From contig JBOZIK010000001.1 of the NCBI GenBank assembly GCA_051453625.1, forward strand, positions 135,450,535 to 135,475,598: a DNA stretch of 25,064 bases, given 5' to 3'. How positions within the stretch are numbered: the first letter of the stretch is position 1; every line of letters starts with the position of its first letter. The notes beneath the pieces were generated by a model, which worked only from the letters and a program-made list of their open reading frames with translations, did no database searches and had not been told where the DNA came from. This document shows, one piece after another, positions 1 through 10,821 of the stretch. This DNA comes from Welwitschia mirabilis. Lineage: Eukaryota > Gnetophyta > Gnetopsida > Welwitschiales. A program made the position numbers and the translations under genes.

Positions 1-30
1 TAAAAATTATTTCATATCTTCTTCTATTTT

Positions 31-34
<4 letters not shown>

Positions 35-90
<56 letters not shown>
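35..90. repeat. (TC)28 microsatellite
   Basis: An uninterrupted TC dinucleotide run of 28 units, flanked by pyrimidine-rich sequence on the left and a T run on the right. Its purity contrasts with the decayed surroundings, so it has probably expanded recently. It is likely to vary in length between individuals. Confidence 0.97.
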
Positions 91-97
<7 letters not shown>

Positions 98-720
98 GTT
101 GGGGGCATTTGGAGGAGGAGGGGAACTTGTATTAAGATTAAAGTTAGTGCAATTCTAGCTAATACCCAATGTTTTCCCTAAGAAAGGACGACAAGTAAGT
201 TTTGTAACTTAGTTTTAAATCTAAGACATTGTACTACAAGTTAATCACCTACCTATGTTAATGTAGTAGTTAATAAAGGTTAGCACATACAACTATCATT
301 AATCATAAACTAGTAGAGATGGTAAGTTATTTTTTATTCCTTATCTTTAGGATTTTTCATTTGAAGAAAAATCCTCTAAAATACTTCTCATGCATACTTA
401 GGCAATAGCTACTTTTTTCGATAAGAATTTCATCTACCATGCTTTGTATATGTTATTACCACATTTAGAAGCATGCATAGTTTTAATGGAGAATAGAGTT
501 AAATAAAAATGAATGCTTGAAACTTCAAAACTTGCAAGAAAATATTACATTTTATATATGAAAAATATGGAACTTGCATAGTTTAACATGGGTTTAATTT
601 GAAATTCAAATCTACATGGATACATCATTTATTTATCTAGAGGTAAAATGTTTTTCACACAAATAAAATTAGATTGATTAAGTTTGAATTTAGGTTTAAA
701 CAAAAATTTATATAACTTCA
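91..720. other. AT-rich stretch, no gene recognised
   Basis: I see no coding pattern, terminal repeat or structured RNA here. All frames are crowded with stops. A short G-rich patch follows the T run at about 100-125. This may be non-coding or LTR sequence of the element whose coding remnant starts near 721, but no terminus could be found. Confidence 0.5.
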
Positions 721-3540
721 AAACCTTGCTTATTTTAGAAAGTACAAAGTTATCTCATTAGTAAATTTTAAAAAGTTACTCTCATATCCACTTCTAGAAA
801 ATTCTAAGAAAAGAATTATCAAGTTAAGATGGTGATAATGATTGACCTTGAATTGGAAAGACAGTGCATAAATTGTCTTGGATTTTTAAAAAAGTATGTA
901 ATATGTCAAGGATTATATGATGATATTCCCAATCATGAAAAATTCTAGAATCACCTTTTTTTAGCAAGATATTAGAGAAATACTTTAACTTTCAAAAGAG
1001 GAAAGGTCTATTAACAATTAAAGTTAAGATGAGGATCTAAGTTAAGGATGTATTTATCAAGAAATCTTTTAAATAAAAAAAAAGATATAATTTTAACAAA
1101 AAAATTAATCCTAAATTATCCATAATAATACAACTTCTGGCTAGTAATTTAGTTTATATCCTTAACAAATAAAAATAGATGAGTTTTCTTGGGCTAAATT
1201 TGCAAAAGATTAATAGGTAGTAAAAATAAAAAAATCTCAATATACCTATGGGTATTTTTTATAATTTATTAAGACATATATCAATGAAAAATTTAGGAAA
1301 ATAAAAATTCATTTGGCTAGGATTCCCTTCTTTAATAATAAGGATCCTCAAAGAAACGTTACTGAGTTATAAGGTAAATAAACAATCCATTAAATTGATT
1401 ATTTGGCTCCTATTTGGTATTAAGGAATTAAGGGTTTTGAAAGGAAAGTAAGCCAAAGTTAAGCATATAAATATTCTTTATCAAGGCCCATTCATGCTTT
1501 ACCCATTCTATAAAGTATAGGCTTATTACCCTAATTATAAGAACAAAGGAATCAAATCCCTCCTTCAACATAGAGCAACTGCCCTCCACCTATTTTTCTT
1601 TGCTAGATTTATTTTTAAAGGCATTAGAAGGAGATAATATTAATAGTATCTATAATACCCTAAATCCCTTTAAGGATGAAATGTAGATTTTTATAAAGAC
1701 AAAAGATGATATCTCTAAGTTTCAAAGTCAAGATTCTTAATTAAAAATGTAGAATGGATTTTTAAGATACTAGTTGAATCAAGAGAAGGATAAAACTACT
1801 AAATTACACTAAGAATTAGCAAGTAAAGAAAAGGAATTCCAAATTTTAGAAATTCATAAGAAGGTCAATTTAAAATGAAGAATGACTTATTAATGAAGAG
1901 AAAAGTTAAAAATCACTCCATAAGAAAAGAATACTTCTAAAGGTTTACTAAGAAATAAACAAGATTTATTGATATCCTTGTTTAAAAAAATGGCCATTAC
2001 AAATAAACCTGATACTTGTTACATAGATAATTAGCAAAAATTTATCACATTCAAGCATAATGAACAACCTCTGTCTGTGAATAAGAAATATTCATAAAAC
2101 ATATATATAGGTCTTCAAGGAATGAATGTGAAACATATGAAGTTTTAGATATAGGCTAACAATTATAAATATAAATGGATATAATCCTTATCCTAAAATT
2201 ATTCTTATTAAATAATTTTAGAATATAATAATATGGTCATTGATTAATTATTATAAGAAAACTAAGCTTTTTAGAACAAACTAGAAATGGAAAAATCTAT
2301 AGGAAGACAAGATTTTATTTCTTCTCCCATTGGCTCATCTTTAGAGCCAATTTTATTAAATGTTAAAGATAAAATTTAGGAAGTGCTAAAATAGATAAGA
2401 ATTCATTTTGATGAGATCCAAAAGAGTCATTAATTTAATGATAAATTTTTATTTGTTTTTAATGCCCTCTTAGAAAAGGATGAAAATAAAAAAAAATATG
2501 CACTAGGCCTTAATATTAAAAGCTAAAATACAAATCAGAGAATATATTAAGAAATCTTTTATTAATCTCAAAAATAATATTAGAATAATATGTCTAGAGT
2601 TGATGCACTTAATAATATAGATTCTAGAAAAAGAAAATATGAAACTTTGAGATAAGCTACAAACCATTAAAGTTAGATTAGAAAAGATAATAGGTTTTGG
2701 ACATGAATAATTATCTATACCTTAGAGTTTGAATTATTACTCTTAAAAGATATATGGTTTTATAGATATATTTTAAAATGAATTGTAAAATATCATCCAA
2801 AATATCTTTGGAGGATAAACAAAGTTCTATGGCATTTGTAAAACAAGAATTACAAGGATAAAGAAGTTAATAAGGGAAATTGACTAAAAGAAAGTAGAAG
2901 TATGTACAAAGAGTATTTAAAATATAATAAACAAAATCATAATTAAATTTTATAAAATCTTATAGCATTGTAGAACTAATATAAAAATTTTATCGTCTCA
3001 CAACAAGATCTAAAACAATTATGCCTTCTTAGACATAGAATTGTAAATAATATGAATATCTTAAAAGGTACATGTGTAGATATCTTTTCAAAAATGAAAA
3101 GAGAAGATAATTTAGATGTTTTTACCATACTTATAAGGAAAACTTCCAAACAAGGAGACATGTGAATTAAAACAACATAAAATTAGACATGATTCAAAAA
3201 TCCCCTACATCATCTTTAATACAAATTCATGAAAAAATATTAAGCAATCTAGGAATCCATCAAGATATATGGGCAAAGAAAAGGAAACTATAACTAAAAC
3301 CAAATGTTGAAAGAAGTCAAAAATGATTAGCTTAGAATACCTTTTCCTATTATAAGAATAAATGAAGCTTCTAGATCAAATAGAGTAGGAAAGGAAATCA
3401 GTCCAATGGGCTAAATAATTAGAGAAGTTTGATTCTAAGGAAGATCAACATTTCATAGTTAGGAAAGGGGCTAGGAAATAAAAGTTATATGTTTTACTTT
3501 TAAATCCACTTTTTTATTAAGGGGATGAAAAAAGATCTTA
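721..3540 (+). pseudogene. Unassigned protein-coding remnant, about 900 codons in frame 1
   Basis: Forward frame 1 has protein-like composition for about 2.8 kb with no obvious frameshift. Runs of plausible protein include residues such as LELERQCINCLGFLKKY (from about 844), LPSTYFSLLDLFLKALEGD (1579-1635), TNKPDTCYIDN (about 1999), FVFNALLEKDENKKKYALG (from 2455) and GTCVDIFSKMKREDNLDVF (3067-3123). The frame is cut by many in-frame stops, mostly TAA and TAG, often where Gln would fit. The middle is rich in Lys, Glu, Asn and Gln and may form coiled coils. I see no zinc knuckle, protease, RT or integrase motif, so I cannot name it. A Gag/capsid-like or accessory ORF of a retroelement is my best guess. 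The stop count alone is close to what AT-rich random sequence would give, so the case rests on composition and frame consistency. Confidence 0.45.
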
Positions 3541-4639
3541 AGCATGGGAGCAACTAATGAATGAAAATATTATGTATCTTTTTAATTAATATTAATGTGT
3601 TTTGATGATGAATTAAGATAAAGATATATTTATTATTTAAACTAATTACAAATTTTTATGTTAGTAGGTTAGTAGTTTTTTGTCATGCGTATATTAGAAT
3701 AACAAATGTTGTAGGTACAATTGCTACTTGGCATGAGGCTAACTAATATGATAGGCAAGCTAAAAGTTAAGAACCATCTAACAGACACTACTACTTTTAA
3801 GGAGAAAGAAAAGAAAGTAATTACTAAAATATAAGAAAGTTGGTTATAAAGGAGGAAGGCTAAATCCATAAGGCATCTCTTGGTAATAAAGGAAAACTAA
3901 GAATGGTACTCTACAAAAGATTCACCTAGGTAATCTATTGAAGATCCAATTCTCCCTGCAAATAAAACATAGGTATCCATCCAAGCTTTAGTGCTACATG
4001 TAAAGGAAACATTGTTTTATAATCAATTTGTTAAAAATAATACATTCATAATACTATATGATAAGATTTGTATTTACATTGGAGAATTTAATATTAATGA
4101 AAAACTTAAAAGTTATTATCTATGCTATCTTTATTATATCTTTACTTAAAAAAGTATTGTTATCTATTTCTTTGCTTTGCTATATGTCGCTAAACATATG
4201 TGAGGATATTTTTGGTAACTAGGGATAGATATTATTTTAGCATTTTAATTTTATTTCATAAGTAAACTTTAATATTTTCTCCTTAAACATGCATACAATG
4301 TATATAATGATATTAACTCACTCTTCAACCAAAATTGTTCCCATTGTCCTTTATCAATATTTTATCTTGGTAATACAATTTGAAGTAAGGCTATTAGAGA
4401 TTTATCAATATTAAATAGTTTTATAGTAAGCCTTTCTATTTTTATTTTTTAAATAAATTATAAACTAAAACATTTAGATTAATCGTATAACATTTCCAGT
4501 GTTTTTAGTGAATGGTTTCCTTACATTTGTGCATATTTGCATCATTAATTTATCTTTAAAAGGCATTCAGTAATAGTGTGTCTAAATCCTTTGCAAAAAT
4601 AGCATTAAACTCCTTTCATATTTAACTTATCTTTGAATG
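3541..4639. other. AT-rich stretch, no gene recognised
   Basis: No domain was recognised on either strand. A minus-strand open frame at 3669-3869 is hydrophobic and matches nothing I know. By position the left part could be 3' non-coding sequence of the 721-3540 remnant, and the right part the lost pol side of the minus-strand copia fragment that starts at 4640. Neither could be shown. Confidence 0.4.
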
Positions 4640-5500
4640 TTGATTATGTTTTATCATAGTCCTTTCTTTTATAATTCTTTTTTATCTCTTTTCTTTCTAT
4701 GTATAAGCATTCTCTTAAACTTTCTAATAAATAGGACAAGTTCCTCATCTAAATTCAAGTTCAAATCTGAAGAAGATGAACTAGAGCTATCATTCCTAGA
4801 TTTAGAAAGTGAAATTTAATTTTCATTTACCATCATACCTTTACCTTTGTTACCTTTATGTAGATGCATCAATTCAAATGTGAGAACTTCACTTACCTGT
4901 TCATTCAAATTGATGTTATGAGGATCCTTATGTTTTTAATTGATATTATCTTATTTTCATAAGATTTTGATAAGAGACCTTAAGATATTTTCTATGCTTT
5001 TACAAATTATAGTTCATCAAGTCTTCATAATCCATTTCAATGTCCATAAATTTATTGTTAAACTTAGTGAAATCCTCATCTTCTATCATCCAAATTTGCT
5101 CAAATTGATACATGAGTATTTACTTCCTTATCTTCTTGATTTGGTTTATTCCTTTCTACGTTACTTGTAAGTAATTCCAAATCTCTGTTATAGTAGTAAA
5201 ATTCCTTATATTCTCATAGACTTTTGAACTTAGTCTATAATAAATTGTATTTATGACCTTCTTGCTAGTCATGATATTATCCTTGTCTCCATTTTTCCAT
5301 TTTCTTCTTTCTTTGACCATCATCATTTTAATACCATTCATTGTATTTAGTTCCTTCATTGAAGGGGTTTAAATCCTTCTTCAATGATTATCTAATAATC
5401 AAAGTTCATTTCCTCAATGAAAACTTACATTCTCAACTTCTAAAACTCATAATTATCACTACCAAAGTAAGAAAGATGATTGATAGGTTTTCCTTTCATA
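4640..5500 (-). pseudogene. gag: Ty1/copia Gag remnant, UBN2 family
   Basis: Read on the minus strand from an ATG near 5500, the family landmarks come in order: an N-terminal block (SYFGSDNYEF then KLRM), where intact Gags have a GxNYxxWKxRM-type motif; a central block (SKKVINTIYYRLSSKVYEN, then TEIWNYLQVT) within 5156-5359; a later block (LLSKSYENKI) near 4950; and an acidic-to-basic tail (LDEELVLFIRKFKRML) at about 4700-4750, which in intact relatives precedes the zinc knuckle. Gag packages element RNA into virus-like particles. This copy has several stops and frameshifts, and no zinc knuckle, protease or integrase is visible to its left, so it is a truncated copia. The PBS and LTR just upstream (5550-5564) support the orientation. 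Confidence 0.8.
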
Positions 5501-5549
5501 TTTGATAATCTAAAATACACTCCAAAAGAAGCAAAAATTTTAACTTTTT

Positions 5550-5561
5550 ACTTTGATACTA
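5550..5561 (-). promoter_or_regulatory. Decayed tRNA-iMet primer-binding site of the minus-strand copia
   Basis: On the minus strand this reads TAGTATCAAAGT, two transitions plus a terminal change from the plant initiator-Met primer site TGGTATCAGAGC. It lies two bases from the inferred LTR edge at 5564 and about 50 bases before the Gag start, as expected for a copia 5' end. Confidence 0.7.
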
Positions 5562-5563
5562 AT

Positions 5564-6326
5564 TGGTAGAACTAGCTATCCTAGAGCAAAGGGATAAATA
5601 AGTAGCTAATGGAATTTGCTACTTATTTTAACCATAAAATACTGCTACAAATAAGTGAATGTAATTTAGTATAAAATACAAGTAATTAAGTTTAATTTAA
5701 TAATAACTATAACTAATTGATTAATTATTAATAGTAATAATAGAATAAAAACTAAAAAGTATAACAAACAAGCTTGTTTCCTTCATTCTTACATTTGTAA
5801 CTTCAAAATCCAAGTGATACTTTGTACTAGCCTTTAGCCAATACACATGGGAATTTATGGTAATCCTTAGAATTAGGATGTACAATAATGAAGTTATCTG
5901 ATAACTATCTCAATGGTAGTGATAAATGATAAGGATTAGGTATAAAAGAAAGATATAAGTCATGCATTTTTTTGCTTGTAAGATGAAAAAGTAAGATGAT
6001 TAAAAGTGTTTGGATGTGAAACAATGATTTAATTATATATAAATCATGTTTTTTTTTACAATTGTATATTATCATGACATGTTATGTGACTAATTAATTA
6101 ATGAAAAATGATCATACAGGCATATAATAATTAGACAAAATATCATATTCTACCTCTAATATTCAAGTAAAGTATTTATTTTTTAATAGTTAATTCATTG
6201 TCCATTAGTCATTTATTAGGAATTAATTAATCTCTTAATTGGTCAATCTTATTCTTCGTCAATTAACTCAATAAAATTATATATCATTCTAGTAAATGTC
6301 TATCTAACCATTATTGTTTCTTGGTT
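5564..6326 (-). repeat. 5' LTR of the minus-strand copia fragment (right edge uncertain)
   Basis: The LTR edge is placed by the PBS: in plus orientation the LTR begins TGGTAGAACTAG. The sequence is AT-rich and non-coding. I could not find the far edge or a target duplication; the 10-N gap at 6327 is used as a practical limit, and gypsy coding similarity resumes at about 6600. The paired LTR was not found to the left, in keeping with truncation. Confidence 0.5.
5596..5628. repeat. Perfect 11-bp inverted repeat in the LTR
   Basis: AAATAAGTAGC at 5596-5606 is the exact reverse complement of GCTACTTATTT at 5618-5628, with an 11-nt loop. It lies about 30 bases inside the LTR edge, in the presumed R/U5 part, where it would fold as a hairpin in the element RNA. 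Confidence 0.85.
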
Positions 6327-6336
6327 NNNNNNNNNN
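6327..6336. other. Assembly gap, 10 N
   Basis: Ten Ns, a nominal gap between LTR-like sequence on the left and sequence leading into the gypsy RNase H end on the right. Confidence 0.99.
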
Positions 6337-6371
6337 TATTACATCTTAGCATGTTTAAATTATAATGTCCA

Positions 6372-6390
6372 TGTCACTCACCTAGTGACA
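6372..6390. repeat. Short inverted repeat TGTCAC/GTGACA
   Basis: TGTCAC at 6372-6377 and GTGACA at 6385-6390 form a 6-bp stem with a 7-nt loop. A similar palindrome (ATGTCA/TGACAT) is at 13324-13343. Some plant LTRs start with similar bases, so this could mark a lost LTR edge, but nothing else supports that. Confidence 0.5.
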
Positions 6391-6599
6391 CCTTGGTTAC
6401 CCAACTTTTAATGTGTTTACACTCTTTAATGCATAATTCCTTAATCTTTGTTGAACCTTCGCTTATTTTAAAGTCTATATTTTAACAACTAAAGTATGCC
6501 TATAATAAAACATTTAATTTATTACTTTACTTTATTCATAATTTGGTTTAGCATCAATAGAAAACTAGAAGCCCTAGAGTAGTATTAAATAAAAGTTCT

Positions 6600-7448
6600 T
6601 GCATCCTATCCTTCCAAAGAATTCTTTACTTTATTTAAATGTCCTTGAAATCTGAATCATGATGATATAAATCTAAAATATGAGATAAAGTAACATTAAA
6701 TCTTTAATATCTTACTACACACACTACTTGACTTAAGACATCTGATACTTTCTTCATCTTTTTACTATTATGCTTGATTAAAAAGTTAAATACCTGTAGC
6801 TTCTTTATTCACTTCTCTTGCCTTACACTTAGCTTATTCAGACTATTCATGTATTACAATTCCTTATAACCTAAATAGAGAATAAACTCTTTATATAGGA
6901 AGTAATGTTTCCATCTCTTTAAGATTTGAAAAATGGCATACAACTTCTTTTCATAGATCAAGTACTTCTATTGGTAATCATTTAGCTTCTCAATAAAGAA
7001 GGTAATGATTTTTTCTTCTTGAATAAGAACTCCTTCAATTACTTTATTACTTGCATCACATTCCACTTAAAAGTTCTTATTAAAATCTAGAACTACTAGT
7101 GTAGGTCCTATAATAATGCCCTTCTTCAATTACTAGAACAATACATTTACCTTCTTGGTCCACTTGAAGACTTTATCTTTCTTGATGTGATCCAACATTA
7201 ATGTGTAAATTTTGCTAAAATCCTTAATAAACCTCTCATAAAAAAATTTTTATTCCATAGAAAATGTGAACATCCCTTACTTAAGTTAGTGTAGAAAAAT
7301 CCAAAATAGCCTTCATCTTATTTGAATCCATCCTTATTTCATCTTTGGAAATAACTATCTTAAGGACTATTAATTGTATTTGGGTAAAGATACACTTCTT
7401 TAAAGTCATCATCAATTACTTCTTCCTTCAACCTTTAAGGAACCCTTC
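6600..7448 (-). pseudogene. pol: Ty3/gypsy RT thumb and RNase H remnant
   Basis: On the minus strand, from right to left: an RT connection block (ISKDEIRMDSNKMKAILDF) at about 7300-7365; KDKVFKWTKKV at about 7155-7190, which matches the conserved F.WT block before RNase H; VECDASN at 7046-7066, matching the RNase H first-Asp motif (VxxDAS); FFIEKLNDYQ near 6970-7000; LYAIFQILKRWKHYF near 6905-6950; and VSDVLSQ at 6728-6748, the degraded VADALSR motif that closes gypsy RNase H. RT and RNase H copy the element RNA into DNA. Stops are mainly TAA/TAG, for example at an expected Gln just before VECDASN. No integrase is recognisable left of about 6600. It is part of the same element as 8073-8786 and 16949-18569. 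Confidence 0.85.
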
Positions 7449-8072
7449 NNNNNNNNNNNNNNNNNNNNNNNNNNNNNNNNNNNNNNNNNNNNNNNNNNNN
7501 NNNNNNNNNNNNNNNNNNNNNNNNNNNNNNNNNNNNNNNNNNNNNNNNNNNNNNNNNNNNNNNNNNNNNNNNNNNNNNNNNNNNNNNNNNNNNNNNNNNN
7601 NNNNNNNNNNNNNNNNNNNNNNNNNNNNNNNNNNNNNNNNNNNNNNNNNNNNNNNNNNNNNNNNNNNNNNNNNNNNNNNNNNNNNNNNNNNNNNNNNNNN
7701 NNNNNNNNNNNNNNNNNNNNNNNNNNNNNNNNNNNNNNNNNNNNNNNNNNNNNNNNNNNNNNNNNNNNNNNNNNNNNNNNNNNNNNNNNNNNNNNNNNNN
7801 NNNNNNNNNNNNNNNNNNNNNNNNNNNNNNNNNNNNNNNNNNNNNNNNNNNNNNNNNNNNNNNNNNNNNNNNNNNNNNNNNNNNNNNNNNNNNNNNNNNN
7901 NNNNNNNNNNNNNNNNNNNNNNNNNNNNNNNNNNNNNNNNNNNNNNNNNNNNNNNNNNNNNNNNNNNNNNNNNNNNNNNNNNNNNNNNNNNNNNNNNNNN
8001 NNNNNNNNNNNNNNNNNNNNNNNNNNNNNNNNNNNNNNNNNNNNNNNNNNNNNNNNNNNNNNNNNNNNNNNN
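7449..8072. other. Assembly gap, 624 N
   Basis: The Ns interrupt the gypsy RT between the active-site strand (to the right) and the thumb (to the left). Comparison of the two flanks with the usual spacing of gypsy RT motifs suggests that only some tens of bases of coding sequence are missing. The stated gap is therefore too long, or it hides an insertion. Confidence 0.99.
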
Positions 8073-8786
8073 TATGCTCTTAAAAAATCTTGCTAAATGT
8101 CAAAATATCACCTCTAAAAGTAATAATAAACATTTTAGTGAAGGTCTTTAATACCTTTATCATCAACCTCATAAATGTACTCAAAGAATTTGTAAATATG
8201 AAGAGCATTACCAACCATTCATATAATTCGTTTTAGAGTTTTAAAAGCTATTTTTAATTCATCTCCCTCTTGGATATGGATTAGAGGATATCCACTTTTC
8301 AAATCTATCTTGGTTAAAAAATATACACCTATCAATCAATCAAAAATATCATTCATGTGAGTCATAGAAGAGTGATACCTTATGATTATATTATTGACAT
8401 CTCTTAAATCAACACACATGCACAACTTTTTACTACCCTTCTATAAAGCTAGTACTGCCAAAATATAACATGATGATAAAACTTCTTTGATAAACCCTTT
8501 GTCTAGCAACTCTTATACCTTTTTTTAATCTATTCTTTTTCATGTAATGTCATTTTATATTGTGATTTATTTGAAAGTGAAGTACTAATAAATAGATCTA
8601 TCTAATGATATATTCTTCTAATTGGTTATAAGCTATAAATAAGATCATTAATAAAAATCTCTAAAAATTATTTCAACATATCCTTTACCTCCATCAAGTA
8701 CTCCTTCTACTCTTACTTTGAATACACATTTAATTCCATAACCATCTCATAGTCTTCTTCGTTTATTTCATCTACTACCTCCTTTC
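8073..8786 (-). pseudogene. pol: Ty3/gypsy RT fingers and palm remnant
   Basis: Reading leftward on the minus strand from the copia edge: an acidic inter-domain segment (EEDYEMVMELN), then RIYHXIDLFIS-type sequence matching the block before RT, NKSQYKMTLHEKE (NRxxYRMxPxE-like), TKGLSKKF, CMCVDLRDVNNI (matching CVDYRxLN), YHSSMTHMNDIFD, TKIDLKSGY (8288-8314) and GDELKIAFKT. The catalytic YxDD strand is FRGDIL (8101-8118), so one active-site Asp is gone. Several stops and at least one frameshift are present. Family membership is secure; this copy cannot be active. It continues across the gap into 6600-7448, and across the nested copia into the protease at 16949 and beyond. Confidence 0.88.
8782..8786. 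repeat. Target-site duplication CTTTC (left copy)
   Basis: CTTTC directly precedes the 5' LTR start and is repeated directly after the 3' LTR at 16944. Copia integrases usually make 5-bp duplications, so this marks one insertion event. Confidence 0.88.
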
Positions 8787-8975
8787 TGCTAAGGTATATA
8801 TGTGCACTATGATCATGCATCTAGGGGATATGAAAACTCTAGTAAAACCCCAATGCTATGCTTATCTTTAAAAGAAAGCTCTTCATTTTAACAAGGATGA
8901 AGAATATTTTAGAGATATAAAATTTTCATTTTGAAAAAATCTTACTCATGATTTTTGCTCTTCTATTTCTGAACA
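8787..8975 (+). repeat. 5' LTR of the copia element (189 bp)
   Basis: Starts TGCTAAGG and ends TGAACA (TG...CA), two bases before the PBS. It aligns along its whole length with 16753-16943, with many transitions and few indels; about a quarter of positions differ by eye. It is short for an LTR. A T/A alternation near 8795 is the only TATA-like sequence seen. Confidence 0.9.
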
Positions 8976-8977
8976 CA

Positions 8978-8989
8978 TGGTATCAGAGC
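8978..8989 (+). promoter_or_regulatory. Copia primer-binding site (tRNA-iMet)
   Basis: TGGTATCAGAGC is a perfect match to the complement of the plant initiator methionine tRNA 3' end, the usual copia primer for minus-strand DNA synthesis. It lies two bases after the 5' LTR. Its perfect preservation in such a decayed element is notable. Confidence 0.95.
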
Positions 8990-10314
8990 TTTGGAGGAGA
9001 TGTTAAGGAGCTCTCTTTGGCCACCCTTGAGGTTTGAAGCTTCTTATGGCCTCTTTGGAGTTTTTTTGAATCCTCTTTAAAGGCTCCTTGGTTTTTCTTT
9101 GGCCCTTTTTTTCTCTGTCCCATCCCTATTGTTTTTGCATTTTTTGTTTTGTTCTTTTTTTTAAAAGTATTTCTTTTAAAGAAAAATCAAAAGTTTTTGG
9201 AAAAAAAGCCTTGCTTACCAAAATATAACTCTTTTTTTCTCAAGGATATATTTTTTATTTAAGAGGCATATCTTTCTTTAAAAAGGAGCACTCATTTTTT
9301 TTAGGGTTTCTTTTTTTTTCAAAGGAAATCTAAATGTTTTAAAAAGAAGATATATTTTTTGCCTCAAATAAATATAAATATTTCTTAATAGAAAAAATAT
9401 TTTTTTGATTTTGGATATTTTTGTGGTAGGGTTTTGACCTACATTGACTAAGGGTTCTACCTATTATCCTTCTTCCCCTGCATTTCCACTTTTGTACTAT
9501 TGCTAAAACTTGGCGTGTTGCTATTGGTACCTTGTTGTACCCGTGTACTATTGCTACCATTGCTATGTTTGAGTGCACACTACCATGCTACTATTTTTTA
9601 TCTACTCTTTCTAGCATCATCAGATGCTCTCTTCCTATGTGTGGGCATTCCCACTCCTAAGTTGTTAATGTTTACACCCCTGCTCTAGTTGTGTGCTATT
9701 TCTTACACTCTCGCTTATCGTTTTTGAGCATCACATTTCTCATGTGCTATTTGTGGTGTTTCTCTCTACTGTTAACTCCTACACTTCTTGCCTACTTACA
9801 CACCTACTTGCCTTCTTTGAGCTCTATTCATCGTGTGTTGTCACGTGTTATCTACTTTACAAGCTATGCTATTCTTCTTCTTTGCATCGCATTATTCTCT
9901 TTAGATTCCTATGTAGTTTGTTACTCCTTTACTAGTGCCTCTATACTAAGCTCAACCTGCTACACAGACCATCTACTACCATGCTTTACCTACAACTACA
10001 ATAGTCACTGACACCACATTTGATTCCCTACACTGCATCTACATTATTGCTTTATACCACAGTCACTCTATACAAGCCACTACTAGTGATTCTTATTAGG
10101 CCCTTCTTCCACTACTATCACTATGTTATTACCTCTTACATTTTTCTGTTTATGCCAACCCCTCCCTCTGCGTGTTTCCTCTAGCATTGCACTTTGTCGT
10201 TGATGCAGTGCTCTTCTCATAGGCTACTTAATTTAACATAGCAGAAAATAACTTCGACTATTAAACAAGAGGTTATAGGTATTTCAAATTTGTGCTGGTA
10301 ATTTCTTTTAGGCA

Positions 10315-10506
10315 CACATGTGAAATTGCCCTATTTGGGCTAGCCACTTTTCCAATCTTACCCACATGTAGTTTCCTTGAACCATTACTTACCCATTGTC
10401 TAGTTTTGCACACATGCAATTTAGCTAGCAATTGTCTATCTTTCAGTTTTATGTTATGCACATGCATAGTTTTTTCATTTCTTTGTTTTTTGAGCATTTT
10501 ACTTAA
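10315..10506. repeat. Four-unit tandem repeat, exact 48-bp spacing
   Basis: CACATG occurs at 10315, 10363, 10411 and 10459, spaced exactly 48 bp each time. Each unit starts CACATG[T/C], often followed by an A/T-rich or TTT word; the rest has diverged. The period is 16 codons, and on the minus strand it stays open for 74 codons (10273-10497) with HV recurring every 16 residues. I regard it as a decayed minisatellite rather than a gene. Confidence 0.75.
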
Positions 10507-10780
10507 GTGGTTTGGGTGTTTTTCAAAGTTGTAAACTCAACACTCACTTTTTTTCATCAACTTAAGTTGGGATGTTAAGTAATAGCCTTTGATTTGATTT
10601 TTTAAGCTCTTTTCCTTAGTTTTTGGGATCCTTTTTCACCCTTTTTAAGTTCTTTTTTTTTTTTTTTTTTAAGTTTTTCTAGTTTTGTAAGGTAAATAAC
10701 TATTATCAAGTTAAGTTGGTTATGGAGTAAGATCCCTTGACTTTTTCTTTCTATTGTACTATCTTAATGATTTATATAGA

Positions 10781-10821
10781 TTAAGCTAAGTTGAATGGTC
10801 AGCAAGATTTTCTTAGCTTAA
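10781..10821. repeat. Hairpin with a 10-bp perfect stem
   Basis: TTAAGCTAAG at 10781-10790 pairs with CTTAGCTTAA at 10812-10821 across a 21-nt loop. It lies in the copia leader, where RNA structure could once have served packaging or translation; this is inference only. Confidence 0.8.

Noticed and set aside
721-3540. Endogenous pararetrovirus (caulimovirid) ORF.
   Set aside because: Considered because of the long charged frame, but no movement-protein, coat zinc-finger, protease or RT motif could be recognised, so the assignment is not supported.
9500-10011. Overlapping open frames of 62-106 codons on the plus strand, rich in Leu, Ser, Cys and Tyr.
   Set aside because: They result from a pyrimidine-rich stretch, where stop codons are rare in all frames. 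Two frames are open at once and there is no domain or start context.
10273-10497. A 74-codon minus-strand frame with a 16-residue period.
   Set aside because: The periodicity follows from the 48-bp DNA repeat. An overlapping plus-strand frame is also open, and there is no recognisable protein.
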